The translations under genes were made by a program, and so were the position numbers. This document shows, piece after piece, positions 10,094 to 20,911 of a DNA stretch of 64,000 bases. The notes below the pieces were generated by a model. It made no database searches. It was not told where the DNA came from and saw only the letters and a program-made list of their open reading frames with translations. Position 1 is the first letter of the stretch, and each line of letters opens with the position of its first letter. Source of the stretch: Heligmosomoides polygyrus polygyrus (taxonomy: Eukaryota > Nematoda > Chromadorea > Rhabditida > Heligmosomidae); contig OX377202.1 in the NCBI GenBank assembly GCA_947396885.1, forward strand, positions 79,022,643 to 79,086,642. The letters are read 5' to 3'.

Positions 10094-10850
10094 ACTTGGG
10101 TAGAGCAAATGAGCGTATAGGTTTGTCGAGGAAGCGCACAGTGAGTAGCCACCCATTGCAGCTAATGGTGAAAATGAACTAGTGAAACAAAGATTGGAGC
10201 CGGATAATACGAGTGGGCACATAAACGGATTAGACGGAAAACACTGTTTACTCCAGCTCTAAAAATGGATACCACGACTTCGGCGCCTAAGTGATTTAAG
10301 AAAAACTACTAGAGATAGGCTGACTATTATACATAGCTGATAGTTGTTCATTGTATTTCTTGATGGAATTAAAAAGTCCAAGCAAGCAACATAGGGCAGG
10401 AATAGAAGTATCAAAGGCTTCCTTCTATGAACGAGAAGCTCGAATAATCAAATACGAAATTTTAAAATGGAGAAGAACCAGTGAGCTAATACACAAAGGT
10501 TTGTTGTACTGTTCAGTTTTTCTTAAAAAATTGGAGTGTGAAGGCGCTGGAAATCGTCAAGGTGAGCAATGGAAGAGAGGGAATTTCCAAAAAATTCTGA
10601 AGACGTTTCACCTCAGAGAAGGACGGTATAGGAAATTTTTTGAACATATGTGGTGACAGCGTAAAGCAGCACTTACTTCGAAAAATAAAAAAACCGGTGT
10701 GCGCTCTACGTATACTTTAAGATGGATTTTGGAAATGCTAGTGAGGAGTGTAAATAATTAGCGGAGCTCGTCGTAGCTAGGAGTTCTCATTTCAACCCGC
10801 TTATACCTTCACTATAAAAAATTGAAGGACCAAGTTTTAAGTCCTCGTAG
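10094..10850 (+). other. No recognised gene; one unassigned 101-codon frame
   Basis: A plus-strand frame at 10351-10656 encodes a Lys/Arg/Glu-rich product with no motif I recognise. It could be chance or a remnant. Nothing else was assigned. Confidence 0.25.
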
Positions 10851-10854
10851 TGAT

Positions 10855-10960
10855 GCTTTGTTGCGAACAAAACTCTGAGCCAGGCACGGCTCGAACTTGC
10901 ACCTCCTGTCAACTGGCGGAATGCTCTGCGCCATTCCACTACCGCCGTTGTTCGATAAAA
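10855..10960 (-). repeat. tRNA-like repeat, family 2
   Basis: Read on the minus strand: GGCGGTAGTGGAATGGCGC (A-box-like), GCATTCCGCCAGTTGACAGG, AGGTGCAAGTTCGAGCC (B-box-like), TGCCTGGC, then a CAGAGTTTTGTTCGC tail. The arrangement resembles a tRNA gene but the cloverleaf is not convincing, so I call it a tRNA-derived repeat. Similar units occur at 3905, 38750 and 38955. Confidence 0.6.
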
Positions 10961-11049
10961 CAGATTAAATTGATCATTGGCTTGTGCTGCTCAGTAATCA
11001 GCCGCTCTCATGTTCAGCAGCTCTCGCTACGCGACGTAGGAAAAACGTC

Positions 11050-11880
11050 TTCAGAATGCGGACGCCTGGCCTTTCTTACTGCTTCCTTCTTACTGGGTCC
11101 CTTTATGCTCACCCATATTCGTAACCTATTTGTCCCCCTTATTGCCCCTTTCAGGGTCCCACCTCCTTGCCCTAGCTCTGTCCCTTATTCACCCTATGTA
11201 CTGAGTTGCTTCTTTCTGGTTCTCACTTCCTGGTCGCTCTCTGGGTCCCCCTCGAGGTCCCCTTGTCGTCGCTTCCCTTTAGTGGTTCTCCCATGCTGAT
11301 GATACGTCGTCGGTGATACAGCTTCTGAATCCGGATGCGCGTTGCGCGACATAGGTGATACATCTTCTGAATCTAGAGGATCACATACGTGCGCAGTGGC
11401 CGTGGTGTTAGCAGGAAGAGCCCGCGCTTCCCCCTGCTGCAACAGCATGGATTTAAAATTCGGCTCACGCAGGTTAAGGTAAGGCGCATCCCGCGCGGAT
11501 AACTCTAAGAGTTTTGCCGACCGACCCCAGCACAAGCACAGGTGAACCCTCGCAGCACCGGACGACGTCCCGAAAACGGGGGGACGAGTTCAGGACAATT
11601 GGGGTCGTTGGCGCAACATTCTCGCCAAGACTCCCTCTTGTGCAGCGCTTGTCCTGCAGTCATCCTGAGGACGTCGGCAGCACAAAGAGTAAAGAGGAGC
11701 TGATGTTCCGAGGAAGACCTCACCCTTCCAGCGATTGTCTCTCCACTACACTGAAACGACGTAACACGAAGATAAAAAGGAGCCGATGTTCTGACGAAGA
11801 CCTTCACACCTCCTGCTATTGTCCCTCACACTATACCACGACGACATTAGGTCGGAGATGAAAGGGAACCAACGTCCAGG
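11050..11880. other. Unassigned stretch with coding-like minus-strand frames
   Basis: GC-richer than its surroundings. Minus-strand frames at 11505-11807 and 11194-11535 overlap slightly; the second is Ser/Asp/Arg/Lys-rich. An imperfect duplication of about 85 bp is visible around 11695 and 11779 (AGGAGCTGATGTTCCGA and AGGAGCCGATGTTCTGA). No family was recognised; this may be remnant coding sequence or a repeat. Confidence 0.3.
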
Positions 11881-11889
11881 ATGAGACTC

Positions 11890-12292
11890 CTGAATTTGAA
11901 TTGGTCAATAACTATAAAAAACAGTTGTAGATAACAGTAAATAATAACGAATAATATGAACCAATGGAAACAAGTAATGAAGAGTAACAAAAAATTGAGG
12001 ATTAAACACTAAATAGCAGTGATGATTAATAACAATTAGTAACAAACAATAATTAGTTAATTAATAAACATTGATAAATAATAGTGAGTAATTGCAAATT
12101 ACTCATAACTGCTTGCTGTTATTTATTGCTGTTTTTCATTGCTGTTTGTTATTGTTCATTATTAATCATCACTACTATTTAATATTTAATCTTATTTATT
12201 TTCGTTAATTGTTCACTATTACTTTTTTATTTCTTAGTATTTGTCTTTGTTATTGATTATTATTTCACTAATTAGTTATTAATTAAGCCACG
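11890..12292. repeat. AT-rich imperfect palindrome
   Basis: A very AT-rich stretch in which the left part (AGCAGTGATGATTAATAA near 12017) returns inverted on the right (TTATTAATCATCACTACT near 12160). It abuts the 5' end of the RTE copy at 12293. Confidence 0.6.
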
Positions 12293-13970
12293 ACAAAGAG
12301 CCTCGTTGCTCTGTTGTTAAGAGGGATCTGTGGCTTTTTGTCGCAGGGCCACGTGGCGCGTCAGCGGGTGGAGGATAGGGGAATGAAACGCGAACAAAAT
12401 GTGACCGTGTACTGCCCAGAGACGCAGGTGGGATGCAGGGGATGGACTCCTTTCTCCTGCTGTGTCGGGTCGACGGGTTCCTTGTGCGTGGGAGCGGCAT
12501 GTTCGTGCACAGTGTGCGCGGATGTGTCCGTGACTGTGCGGATTGTAACTGTGTCGGCTCGGCCAAAAGCTTGCACTCGGTAGACTGGGAGTACATCGTA
12601 AGGCGATTCGAGGCCGCCTCAAAAGTCTCGCCCCGTCCCTTCGGGCAGTTTGGCTGACCGCCCGGAGTTGTTCGCCCGCACGACAGAGCCCGACTAGCTA
12701 GCCGTGTGTACTCCAGTCAAGCAGCACTAAAGGGCCTCATTCCCCTGACCGCGAAAAAGCCGCAGCGATGGGAGGGACGAGTACGGAGAGGCAGCTAAAA
12801 ACTCAGGGCCTAACCAGGCTGTGCAAACTGAGAAGGACTAGGATGACGATCTGTACTTACAACGCCCGCACGCTCACATCGGAAGCATCTGTCGAGGACC
12901 TGATGATGTAAGCCAGGAAGATCAATTACGACGTCATCGGACTGACCGAGACGAGAAGACACCATTCCCTACACGCGGTCTACGACGCCGGAGAAGAACT
13001 GTTCTTCGGAACATGCGGCAGCAGGGGAGTAGGCGGCGTTGGTGTTCTCGTCAACGCGCAATTGGCCATGAACATGGATTCGTACGAGTCTCTGACAAGC
13101 CGAATCGGACGTCTGCGACTGAAGCGATGTGGCTTCGTGCCAGCTTTGGCTGTGTTCGTGGAAGATCACATCTTCTACAAGGTGATCGTTGGCGACTTCA
13201 ACGCCAAGATCGGGCCACGAGGGTCGCTGGAAGAACTTCACATCGGAACTCACTGTTTGGAGTGGAACGAGCAAGGTGAAAGGCTGTCTGAGTTTATCAT
13301 GTCGACCAAGACCATCCATGGAAACTCACAGTCCCAGAAGCCTCCCTCCCTACGATGAACCTGGAAATCCCCCGGTGGCAAGCTACACAACGAGATCGAC
13401 CACATCATCTTCAACTGCAAGTATTGCGTGACCGACTCGCCATTGTTCTCAAATTCTAAACGGTGTCGGGCCACCGCCTCCTCGCGTCAAGAAAAGAAGG
13501 TTGCAAAGGTTAAGAAGAGGAGTCGCGGAACGACCATCAACTAGGACACCCACACTCTCTTGCCGGCCTTTGGAATGATACCGTCATGGACAACATTGAC
13601 GAAGAATACGACCGCTTCGTATCCGCATCTGTATACTAGCACATATCCGAGATAGTGCTAAAAGGGTCCCGACTGCTTTGAAGACCAACAAGAGACGTAT
13701 GTTCCGGGAATCTCTGGAGCTGATACGCCAGCATGGAGCAGCACGAGCCTAGGACAATTAACAACTGACGTTCGAGCATGCGAAGCTATGCAGAGCGGCG
13801 ATAAAGGAAGACCTTAAGAAGAGGAACCCGATCGTGTCAGTGTGTCAGTGTCCGATGGCAGTAATACACCTCCGATTCTAGTAGTCATTCTTGCTACCCC
13901 TCCTCTTCCACCTTATCCTAGTGCCGGCTGAGAAATGGAATAAAACTCAAGCGCAAGCACGAAGCCTTCA
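12293..13970 (+). mobile_element. RTE retrotransposon, 5' part (copy 2)
   Basis: Plus-strand relative of the minus-strand RTE at 23.8-26.6 kb. The 5' untranslated region (12293-12767) aligns with 26089-26590, including the blocks GTTAAGAGGGATC and CAGGGCCACGTGGCGCG. The start ATG at 12768 corresponds to that at 26088. The coding part covers the endonuclease and stops near 13820, just before the RT would begin; it is joined to a presumed 3' region and a 42-bp tandem duplication. Its two ends without the RT suggest an internal deletion. Confidence 0.75.
12768..13840 (+). pseudogene. RTE endonuclease (APE type), broken
   Basis: Begins MGGTSTERQL and carries [11 protein letters not shown] (catalytic Asn) and GLTETRRH (catalytic Glu) in 12768-13000, with a stop at 12909-12911. 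The frame 13062-13358 has [11 protein letters not shown], then [21 protein letters not shown]. Compared with the copy at 25 kb this joins FV directly to EDH: about 27 codons containing the conserved YAPTSDYD block are deleted. Later NEIDHIIF is recognisable in another frame. APE-type endonucleases nick the target to start insertion; this one is dead. Confidence 0.75.
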
Positions 13971-13974
13971 AAAC

Positions 13975-14056
13975 GTCATCTGAAAAATCTTAAAATATCG
14001 TAAACTTGGGTAAGAGGTCATCTGAAAATCTTAAGATATCGTAAACTTGGGTAACC
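13975..14056. repeat. 42-bp tandem duplication
   Basis: GTCATCTGAAAA followed by ATCTTAARATATCGTAAAC is present twice, 42 bases apart, with two or three differences. It sits at the 3' boundary of the RTE copy. Confidence 0.85.
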
Positions 14057-14335
14057 CGCCGCCGCGGTGATAAATTTGCCAGCTAACGCTCATGGTTAAG
14101 CTCAAATCAAGACCGACAGGCTTAGAACGCCCCGTCGAAGGCATTCCTTGGCTTTGCCTCTCTCTTCCCATGACGACGGACACGTGACATTAACAATTAT
14201 ATACATATAGTAGGATGACAGAACAAAGAAAGAGAACCCGCTCACGAGAATTGATTTCGTGCTCCCAGCTGGAGGCCGTACGCAGGGTGTCGCATGTGTA
14301 TTCCGGTCTCTCGTAGAATACATTGTGACGCTATG

Positions 14336-14580
14336 TGTCCAGCGATAGTCCCTCCGAGCACTGATGACGTCACAAGGAACGGATTGTCCAGCGGTAGTCG
14401 CGAAACGCTTCCGATATGTCGTCCGGACACGTGAGCAATGACCGCAGCTCTAGCGCAAGAGTCTAGACTCTTGCTGACAATCTGGCTTGTTCGGCGGTTC
14501 GATCCCCGCGATTTTTCGCAAAAAAGGGGGCGGATCGTCCTGCGGTTGTCCCTCCCAGCTCTCAGAGGAGGTCACTCAAA
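14336..14580 (+). repeat. Diverged duplication enclosing a tRNA-like stretch
   Basis: GTCCAGCGATAGTCCCTCC (14339) and GTCCTGCGGTTGTCCCTCC (14537) head two similar segments. Between them 14437-14512 reads like a degenerate tRNA, with TCTAGCGCAAGAG and a B-box-like GCGGTTCGATCCCCGC. No cloverleaf could be defended. Confidence 0.35.
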
Positions 14581-14584
14581 CGTC

Positions 14585-15505
14585 ATCGACGGCTAACTCA
14601 GTTATACAGCGGTAGAAGATCACTGAGCAAAGTGCATGGTACTGAATGGCTGTTTTCAACAAGCTCTTCTGCGTTGCACCGTATTTGATTCTACGGATGC
14701 TTACGTGCTATGTAGAGAGGTTCGTATAACTTTATTGAGTACCAAAAGGAGTAGCACTTTTCAAACACAGGAATTGTGAAGACAAGCCATTTCATTCGTC
14801 AGTCACTGAAAGGTAATGGCAGCAAAATTTGCGCTGTTTGAACGCGTTTTCCGACGACCTCGAAGGTAACGTCAGTGGAACGAAACAAGCTGCTTCGAAC
14901 TCAGTCTTGGACACTCTTCCTTCGTTGGTATATTTTCAAATCTTTGAGAGCTAAGACTATCGCGTTTTCCGGTCGATAGAGCACAGCCTAGATGAGACAT
15001 CGTCGGGAAAATTTCATGCACAGTTGGAGCTCGTTCTGAACCGCTGTGCCTCAATCCCAAGGGTTTTCCAACATCAGCAAAGATGGAAAAAAAGCCAGCA
15101 AAATCCATGAGCGGTATTTCATACAACGATTTACGTATTTCTGCCAAAGTTTCAACTTCATAAGAAAGACTTGACTGATACAACCATTACCTTAACTCTT
15201 GCTGGAAACATCACTCTTTCACATGATGGCTAAAGGGCATTCCAGACTAGCATTCAGCTATTGATAGAAAAACCTACTGAGCACAGAGTGCCTCAATTCT
15301 TAGCAATTCCACGTTGTTTTGAGAAGTTAGTCCACTTCGCTTCCGGCAATCATTCCCATTTTAGATTTCGGGCTTCCTGGGAGACTTGCTTTTTAAGCAC
15401 TAGCGGGCGGAGCACATTCTTCTATTTCTGTGCCCACACAGAGCCACCCTTTTTGCAGGCATGAGGACGAAACGTGAAAGTCCTAGTCATCGTAGAACGT
15501 TGAGT
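14585..15505. other. No gene recognised
   Basis: Only short frames without motifs, the longest being 103 codons on the minus strand (14872-15183). No repeat assigned. Confidence 0.4.
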
Positions 15506-15509
15506 GATG

Positions 15510-15692
15510 AATGATAAAGTACGGCGTTAGTCAATCATTTTTGGGATGTGTCACGCATTCTGCCTCAACAGAATGTCGTGGCGGTGCCCAGCTGATAAAC
15601 AAGTCAGGGATTTGTCCCTTCCAAACGAGTCTGACACCAATTCACCGACCTCGGGGCCCGGCACTTCGACTGCGCTATACGCGCCTGTAGAA
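15510..15692 (-). mobile_element. tRNA-headed SINE, internally deleted
   Basis: Starts with GATAAAGTACGGCGTTAGTC (tail side), has GACACCAATTCACCGACCTC and ends in ACTGCGCTATACGCGCC (head). Much of the body and most of the head are missing. Confidence 0.7.
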
Positions 15693-15734
15693 CGTTACCC
15701 TAATCAAGGAAAACGGAATGTATGGTGACCTGTA

Positions 15735-18265
15735 CGCAGGATGAAGTTTTGTAGGAGTACTGTAGGTGTATTAAGATCGGCTAACCACTTTGCCTACCTT
15801 TGATAGGTTAAATTCTCAACGCGGTGTTTGCTGGTATTCTATTACGAAAACTGAATTGCTATAAGCGACCGTCGTCGGGCGCCTAAAAACCTAATTGACA
15901 ACGATACTGGTCTTGATTTGTGAGAAGGTCAGATGACAGGTGATTTATTTGATTTGCCGCCGTCATGCAACTAGGACGGAGCGAGCGTGTTTTTGCCCTC
16001 ACATTTATGCTGCAGCTCGACCAGAACAATGTGAGCGGAAGCTGAACGACTGCGTTGCTTTTGACGACACGAGAGGTACTTGTTGTAAGAACGAGTGCCC
16101 ATTAGAACTATGTAGTGCTTGTCTGTTGCATGATAGCGAAAAAAGTGTACAGGCTGGATGTCAGTTTCCACAGTTTCCTCTTGGAGAGCTAATAGCATTA
16201 AAAACTACTTTCCTAAAGCTGATTTTGTTTTGCGGCAGAGAATCCAAACCCGGATCTACCCTAGTGGCGAGGAAACACTTCACTCCGTATTTTCATAATT
16301 GAATGCGAACAGTTCAGTAGAGATACGCATAGCCATCCTACAAGAGGGCCTTTTTACCTCTTTTTCAAAACCTCCTTTTCCAAGACTTTCACCACCGACC
16401 GGACAATGGTATCATCGTTTCACGAGAGAAAGGTTGTGCTTCCGAATTATTAGTTTAAGAAAGGTGTTTCTTTATCAGTTAATATTTCTTCCGAAGTGAG
16501 GCTTCAACAATGTGGACAGTCCGCGCAGCTTTGCTTGGTGGAGGAAACATGAAGGAAACACGGAATTAAATGCTATAAAGTGTTGATGCTATTTGTTCTA
16601 CAGTTAATTATAAAGACTTCTTCGGCAGTCTTTCAATCAATCAGGGCGGGTTCAATTTTTCTCCCATTTCAGCCGAGTTTAATGATAACGTCCGCGACAC
16701 GACATATGTACTTTATCGAAAACTGAACAAGCAACGTTCCGATCTAAAACTGTGCTCTGTGCAATTTTGATGTTGATTGTTTTTAATCGACTGCTAATGC
16801 CAACTTAATCTTCTTTTTTTGAGATTTACAAGATTTTGTAAAGAATACAAATTTGCTAAAACCGTCTTAAGGCGATCACAGGGACGTGAGAGAATGCTTA
16901 ACTTGTCACGGAAATAACTTTTTTTAAGCCCGAAGGAAAAAACGTTAAGAAGCGAAACTGTTGTGCACAATATTTCAAACCTTGATCATTATGCAAAAAA
17001 ATCAACTGCGGCGATTTTCGATAATAAACACAATCAAAGTCGTCATTTCTCATGAAAACAAAATAGAAATAGAATCAAATAAAAGCGTTTTCCAAAAGAC
17101 GAAGTAGATTTGTTGATGTGAAATTTTACTGTTCTTAAAATTTTGAATTTTGTATAGCAAAAATTAAATTTTTTTGTAGCGTTCTTCTATATGATCAAGG
17201 GTTCAATTTTACATAGTTTGCTTTAAAAAAAAGCAAAAATATACATCATCAATTCGAAGATCGTTGCAGAAGTATTTGATTTTATACTGTATAACGCGCA
17301 ATTCTCGCAATTTTAATAATTACAATCTTATTTTTCAACGTTGTCTGTTTCAGGTAGAAGTCATTTATTTTTGTGTCAAATAAGTATCATTCCCGTGTTC
17401 GTCGGCTACATTCCCATCACCGATTCGAAGACCGCTTTAGGAAATCTTTGTACACTGCAAAACATTTTTTAGTATTGCGCCTTAATATAAGCATTTCAAT
17501 CACCATTAGCATCTAACATGGAAGTTTTAGATCAGGAGCTCACTCGCTCATGTGCCGAAAAAAATGTGGCGTGCCAGGGCATTCCGTTAAAGTCGACATC
17601 CAAAAGCCTTTATTGTTAAGCTGTATAACACCCAACATTCGAAACTTCACATAGTACGCCTCCTTGAGCAAACAAACGTGCACGCGACTATCCACACTAT
17701 CGAAGCTTGATCTCAAAAGACATTTTTTATGAGATAAAACCTCTCAAAGCTAAAAATAAAAACAGATAAAAGAAGAAAACTGTGATAAAAACAGGATCGT
17801 ATCAAGTCTGTTTAGGAAGGGAAGGCGGTGGAATTTCAGCAGAAATCGAGTCTCAACACTTATCCATGCGCATCCTCAACTCAAGCATCTCTACAAGTCA
17901 TGTAAAATAGCGCACCGCCTAGTAGGAATTTGAAGAATGCGTCATGATCCTTTACAAGGTATCCGTACTCAGGTGCAGCTAGCCTAAATTAAGAATGGAG
18001 CGAGAAATCGAAGAAGAAAGGGACGCAATGAATAGTTTGGAAAAGCAGCATATGCTTCCGTGGGAAGACATCACGAATAATGACCGCCTTTTCAATCAGG
18101 CCTATGTGAGACATCTGGAACCTCTCAGCCTGACCACATCCGACAGATAAACACGAACGGCGCAATGATGCTGAACTGCGCATGAAGGCGCTGTATTTTG
18201 CTTAGTCAGCATATACTGGCAATACTTAACCACTTACGATTGAACAGTTGATGGTATCCGTCATC
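15735..18265. other. No gene recognised, mostly AT-rich
   Basis: A 120-codon frame at 15940-16302 contains several Cys but no recognisable pattern. From about 16560 to 17800 the sequence is strongly AT-rich. No element or gene could be assigned. Confidence 0.4.
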
Positions 18266-18271
18266 CAGGGT

Positions 18272-18360
18272 GCGCGTAAATGATATTCGAAATTTCGCAA
18301 ATCGCAAGTCGTAGTTACGAAAAAATCGTCGTAAATCTAAGAGTGAAAGTTACCTGAGGA
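18272..18360. repeat. CGTAAATC-type repeat, copy 1
   Basis: Reiterates variants of CGTAAAT and CGCAAATCGCAAG. Related to the palindrome at 19412-19530. Confidence 0.5.
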
Positions 18361-18400
18361 GAAGTGCAGTACAACTAAATTTTTGTAAGTTTTTCTGCTA

Positions 18401-18931
18401 ATGTTAATACAAGATGATCCGAAATTTATTTATCGTGTTATTGTCAGCCCAAGCTGGGCAGCTTTCTTACCAAATTTTTGTCCTTCTTTAATTTTACATT
18501 TCTTTTTGGGCAGACACCTTTCAAATCAAGCTCTGCACGTTTTAAGAAAATCGAAAAAGTTGTTGGTTCAGAAGCTTTGGCTTAACCTATGCATGGTGCT
18601 TCAAAAAAAAGCTTTCATCGTTAGAAAGATCGTTAAATTTCCACGCCTAGTGCAGTTCTTTAGAAGCGCATTAATCTATGATATAGCAGAAGTTAAAGGT
18701 CACTACCAGAACAAAAAAAAAGAAAAGCTGAATATTTCACCACTCATTAACTTCGGAAAACCAGCAACTAAGCATGCAGTTAACAAACAGCGTGTACAGA
18801 GCTATTCAAGGGCGCAACTCTATCCTGTGGCGCTCCAGAAGCTTCTGAATTTTCTACTAAGTTGTCGAAAAAGTCCTGCACCAAAATGTTCAACCTTTTC
18901 TCGAAACTTAACAGAACGTGTTGCAGTCTAG
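18401..18931 (+). other. Unassigned 176-codon open frame
   Basis: The longest plus-strand frame in this part. The predicted product is hydrophobic at first, then Lys-rich, without any motif I recognise. The DNA is AT-rich and shows no obvious coding bias, so it is more likely a chance frame than a gene. Confidence 0.15.
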
Positions 18932-19044
18932 CATAGCGTACCAAGCATATAGCTTATAATACCATGCACTCCAAGTATCTTAGAATGTAGTAAAGGTGGT
19001 CTCGACTTGAGTGGCCCACGATCACCGTAACCCATTGTCAGATC

Positions 19045-19350
19045 GGTCGTCGCGTCTGGACATCGCTCAGTCTCTCCTTCTCCGCTTTCGTATCAAGAAC
19101 ATTCTGGGGAACGTAGTCACGGGAGATCACTTCAGCATCTTCCACGTCATCTGTTTCCAGAGAACCCTCAAGAAACCACCTCTGAAGCACTCAAAGTCCA
19201 ACGTCCACCAGAAGAAGGTAATGCTGTGCAGTTGATGGCAGTCCCAGGGAGTGCTCTATCACGAGATCCCTGAGGCTGAAACTTTAGTGACTGAGAACAT
19301 TTACGTTGTCCAGCTGCAAGAGTTGAGTGAGACCGACCATGACGGGAAGG
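19045..19350 (+). pseudogene. mariner transposase fragment (lineage 2)
   Basis: The plus frame reads RLDIAQSLLLRF, then NVVTGDHF, then SKSNVHQKKVMLCS, a stop, and WQSQGVLYHEIPEAETL followed by VQLQEL. This is the central region of a mariner transposase: the TGDE block with the first catalytic Asp (here TGDH), then KKVML.WW..GV.. leading to the second core strand. The Trp position is replaced by a stop. The second and third catalytic Asp regions are missing. A dead internal fragment, different from the lineages at 7 and 57 kb. Confidence 0.7.
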
Positions 19351-19411
19351 AGAAAGGAGTGTGGGCACACCTTTCTAACCCAGGCTACGTGTCGGTTGCC
19401 CGTAGATCGAT

Positions 19412-19530
19412 AGCATTTACGAAAATTTACGACTTACGGCCCAAAATGTCGCAAATCTTAAATCGTAAAAGATTGCCAAAAAATCGCCGTAAATCGTAAA
19501 ATCGTAAGTCGTAATTGCGCACATCCCAGG
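19412..19530. repeat. CGTAAATC palindrome, about 120 bp
   Basis: TTTACGACTTACGG on the left is mirrored by CCGTAAATCGTAAAATCG and TAAGTCGTAA on the right. It directly follows the mariner fragment and resembles 18272-18360 on its other side, so the two may be a related pair of small foldback elements. Confidence 0.6.
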
Positions 19531-20033
19531 TGCCAACCAAACTCTTCCTAAGATGAGCCACGCATATTAAATCGACAGCGATGGGGAAAATTGAAGGGGT
19601 CTTTGGCCTGCAAAATGATTGGCGGTGGCCATCCGATGGACAAGTTATCAATTCTACCCTTCTCAGTCCGTCGCCCAGTTCGGAGAGCGATAGAGGGGCT
19701 GGTCGTTTCTTGTGGGACTTAAGTCGACATGTAAGCGAGCACCACACGATAGAAAACCAAAGAACATGATTGCAACTAAGGCGGGTGACATTGTCGGATG
19801 TACGAGGTAAACGAGCGGAGAGGATGCGATTCATTGCAGCTATTATGCAGAGGAAATGAGGCAGAGATATAAGCTATTATGTTTGGACGGGTTCTGTTCT
19901 CCACAGACTATATCGGTCTCGATTCAAATTCTCGCGAGATGTCTACATGAAATGAGATTTAAAAGAAAAGTCAAGTAATGCAGTTGAGATAACGAATTTT
20001 CATTTTCTTTTGGTAGGTTAAGAAGTCCGACCC

Positions 20034-20469
20034 GATTGGAGGTTTAGCAACTGACTCTGAGGCTCAGAGTACCTATCTTCCTCTCATGGACTTTCTCAGC
20101 ATCCCATCAAAGAGCTTTGTGAGAATGATGAATAGCTTATTCGTCAGAATTTTATCTATCATGACGACAATATCAAGAAAATCAACGGACTTTTTTCTCA
20201 TCTTGCGAGAGGAGAACCTGAGGAGCACTTTGCTGCATTCGCTTCATCTTGCTTCTGAAGTTTTGCACTTGAACATCGGCACGTTCCTAAGACAGCTTGG
20301 CATTGTCAATGCAGAGGAAATGCGGTTGAAGGAACAGAAAAGAAACAGTCAATTGCAATTTCTTCTGCAGAACAAGCGTTTTATTCTATGGAGTGACTCA
20401 GAATCAAATGAAATTGATCACAATAAGATATTGAGGAAACTAAATGAAGTTAATGAAGTTGTCCTTTAA
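20034..20469 (+). CDS. Possible terminal exon of an unknown gene
   Basis: After a pyrimidine-rich stretch ending TTTTCTTTTGGTAG, which resembles a splice acceptor, a 145-codon frame stays open from 20034 to a TAA at 20467-20469. Its second half (NAEEMRLKEQKRNSQLQF and on) is Glu/Lys/Asn/Gln-rich and looks coding. However, a second frame over 20088-20250 also looks coding (KINGLFSHLARGEPEEHF) with a single stop, so this may be a frameshifted remnant rather than an intact exon. Not recognised. The ATG at 20086 is internal and need not be a start. Confidence 0.3.
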
Positions 20470-20784
20470 ACAGTTTCACAATTTGGCCTGAATCAATTGC
20501 GTTTGTTGAGTTTCCCATCCTCAGCGGCAACTTTTCGGTTCCTATATACCTCCGGTTCGCAAATCAAACCTCAGAGGGGTGAGTGTGTTGAGCATGTCAG
20601 AAACTAATCACAGCTGGAGCGGCAGCGTAAGGGATGTGATTGCATACTAAATTCGCGCACGTTTGTCCGCGGATCAGCCAAGCAGCTCTTCACAACGAAT
20701 AAGTGTAGACTGATGAAAGCCAAACTGAATTCACATCCACGTTTTGAGCTCACAACCCGCTGGAGAAGTCAAGCAGAGGCAAAG

Positions 20785-20803
20785 CACAGCCAGTTAGACA
20801 ATC
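20785..20803. repeat. Target site duplication of LINE-A (left copy)
   Basis: CACAGCCAGTTAGACAATC, identical over 19 bases to 23771-23789. Confidence 0.9.
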
Positions 20804-20911
20804 TTCTTCTTCTTCAGCATTTGTCTTGCTTCGTCGCGTGGTCCGCTCTTCTTGTGTCGTAACGCCACCTGTCCCGATTCTGCGCTTTATGAGGGTGCAC
20901 GCCAGTTACTT

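Noticed and set aside
18401..18931. 176-codon frame as a gene
   Set aside because: AT-rich with no coding signature or motif; probably chance.
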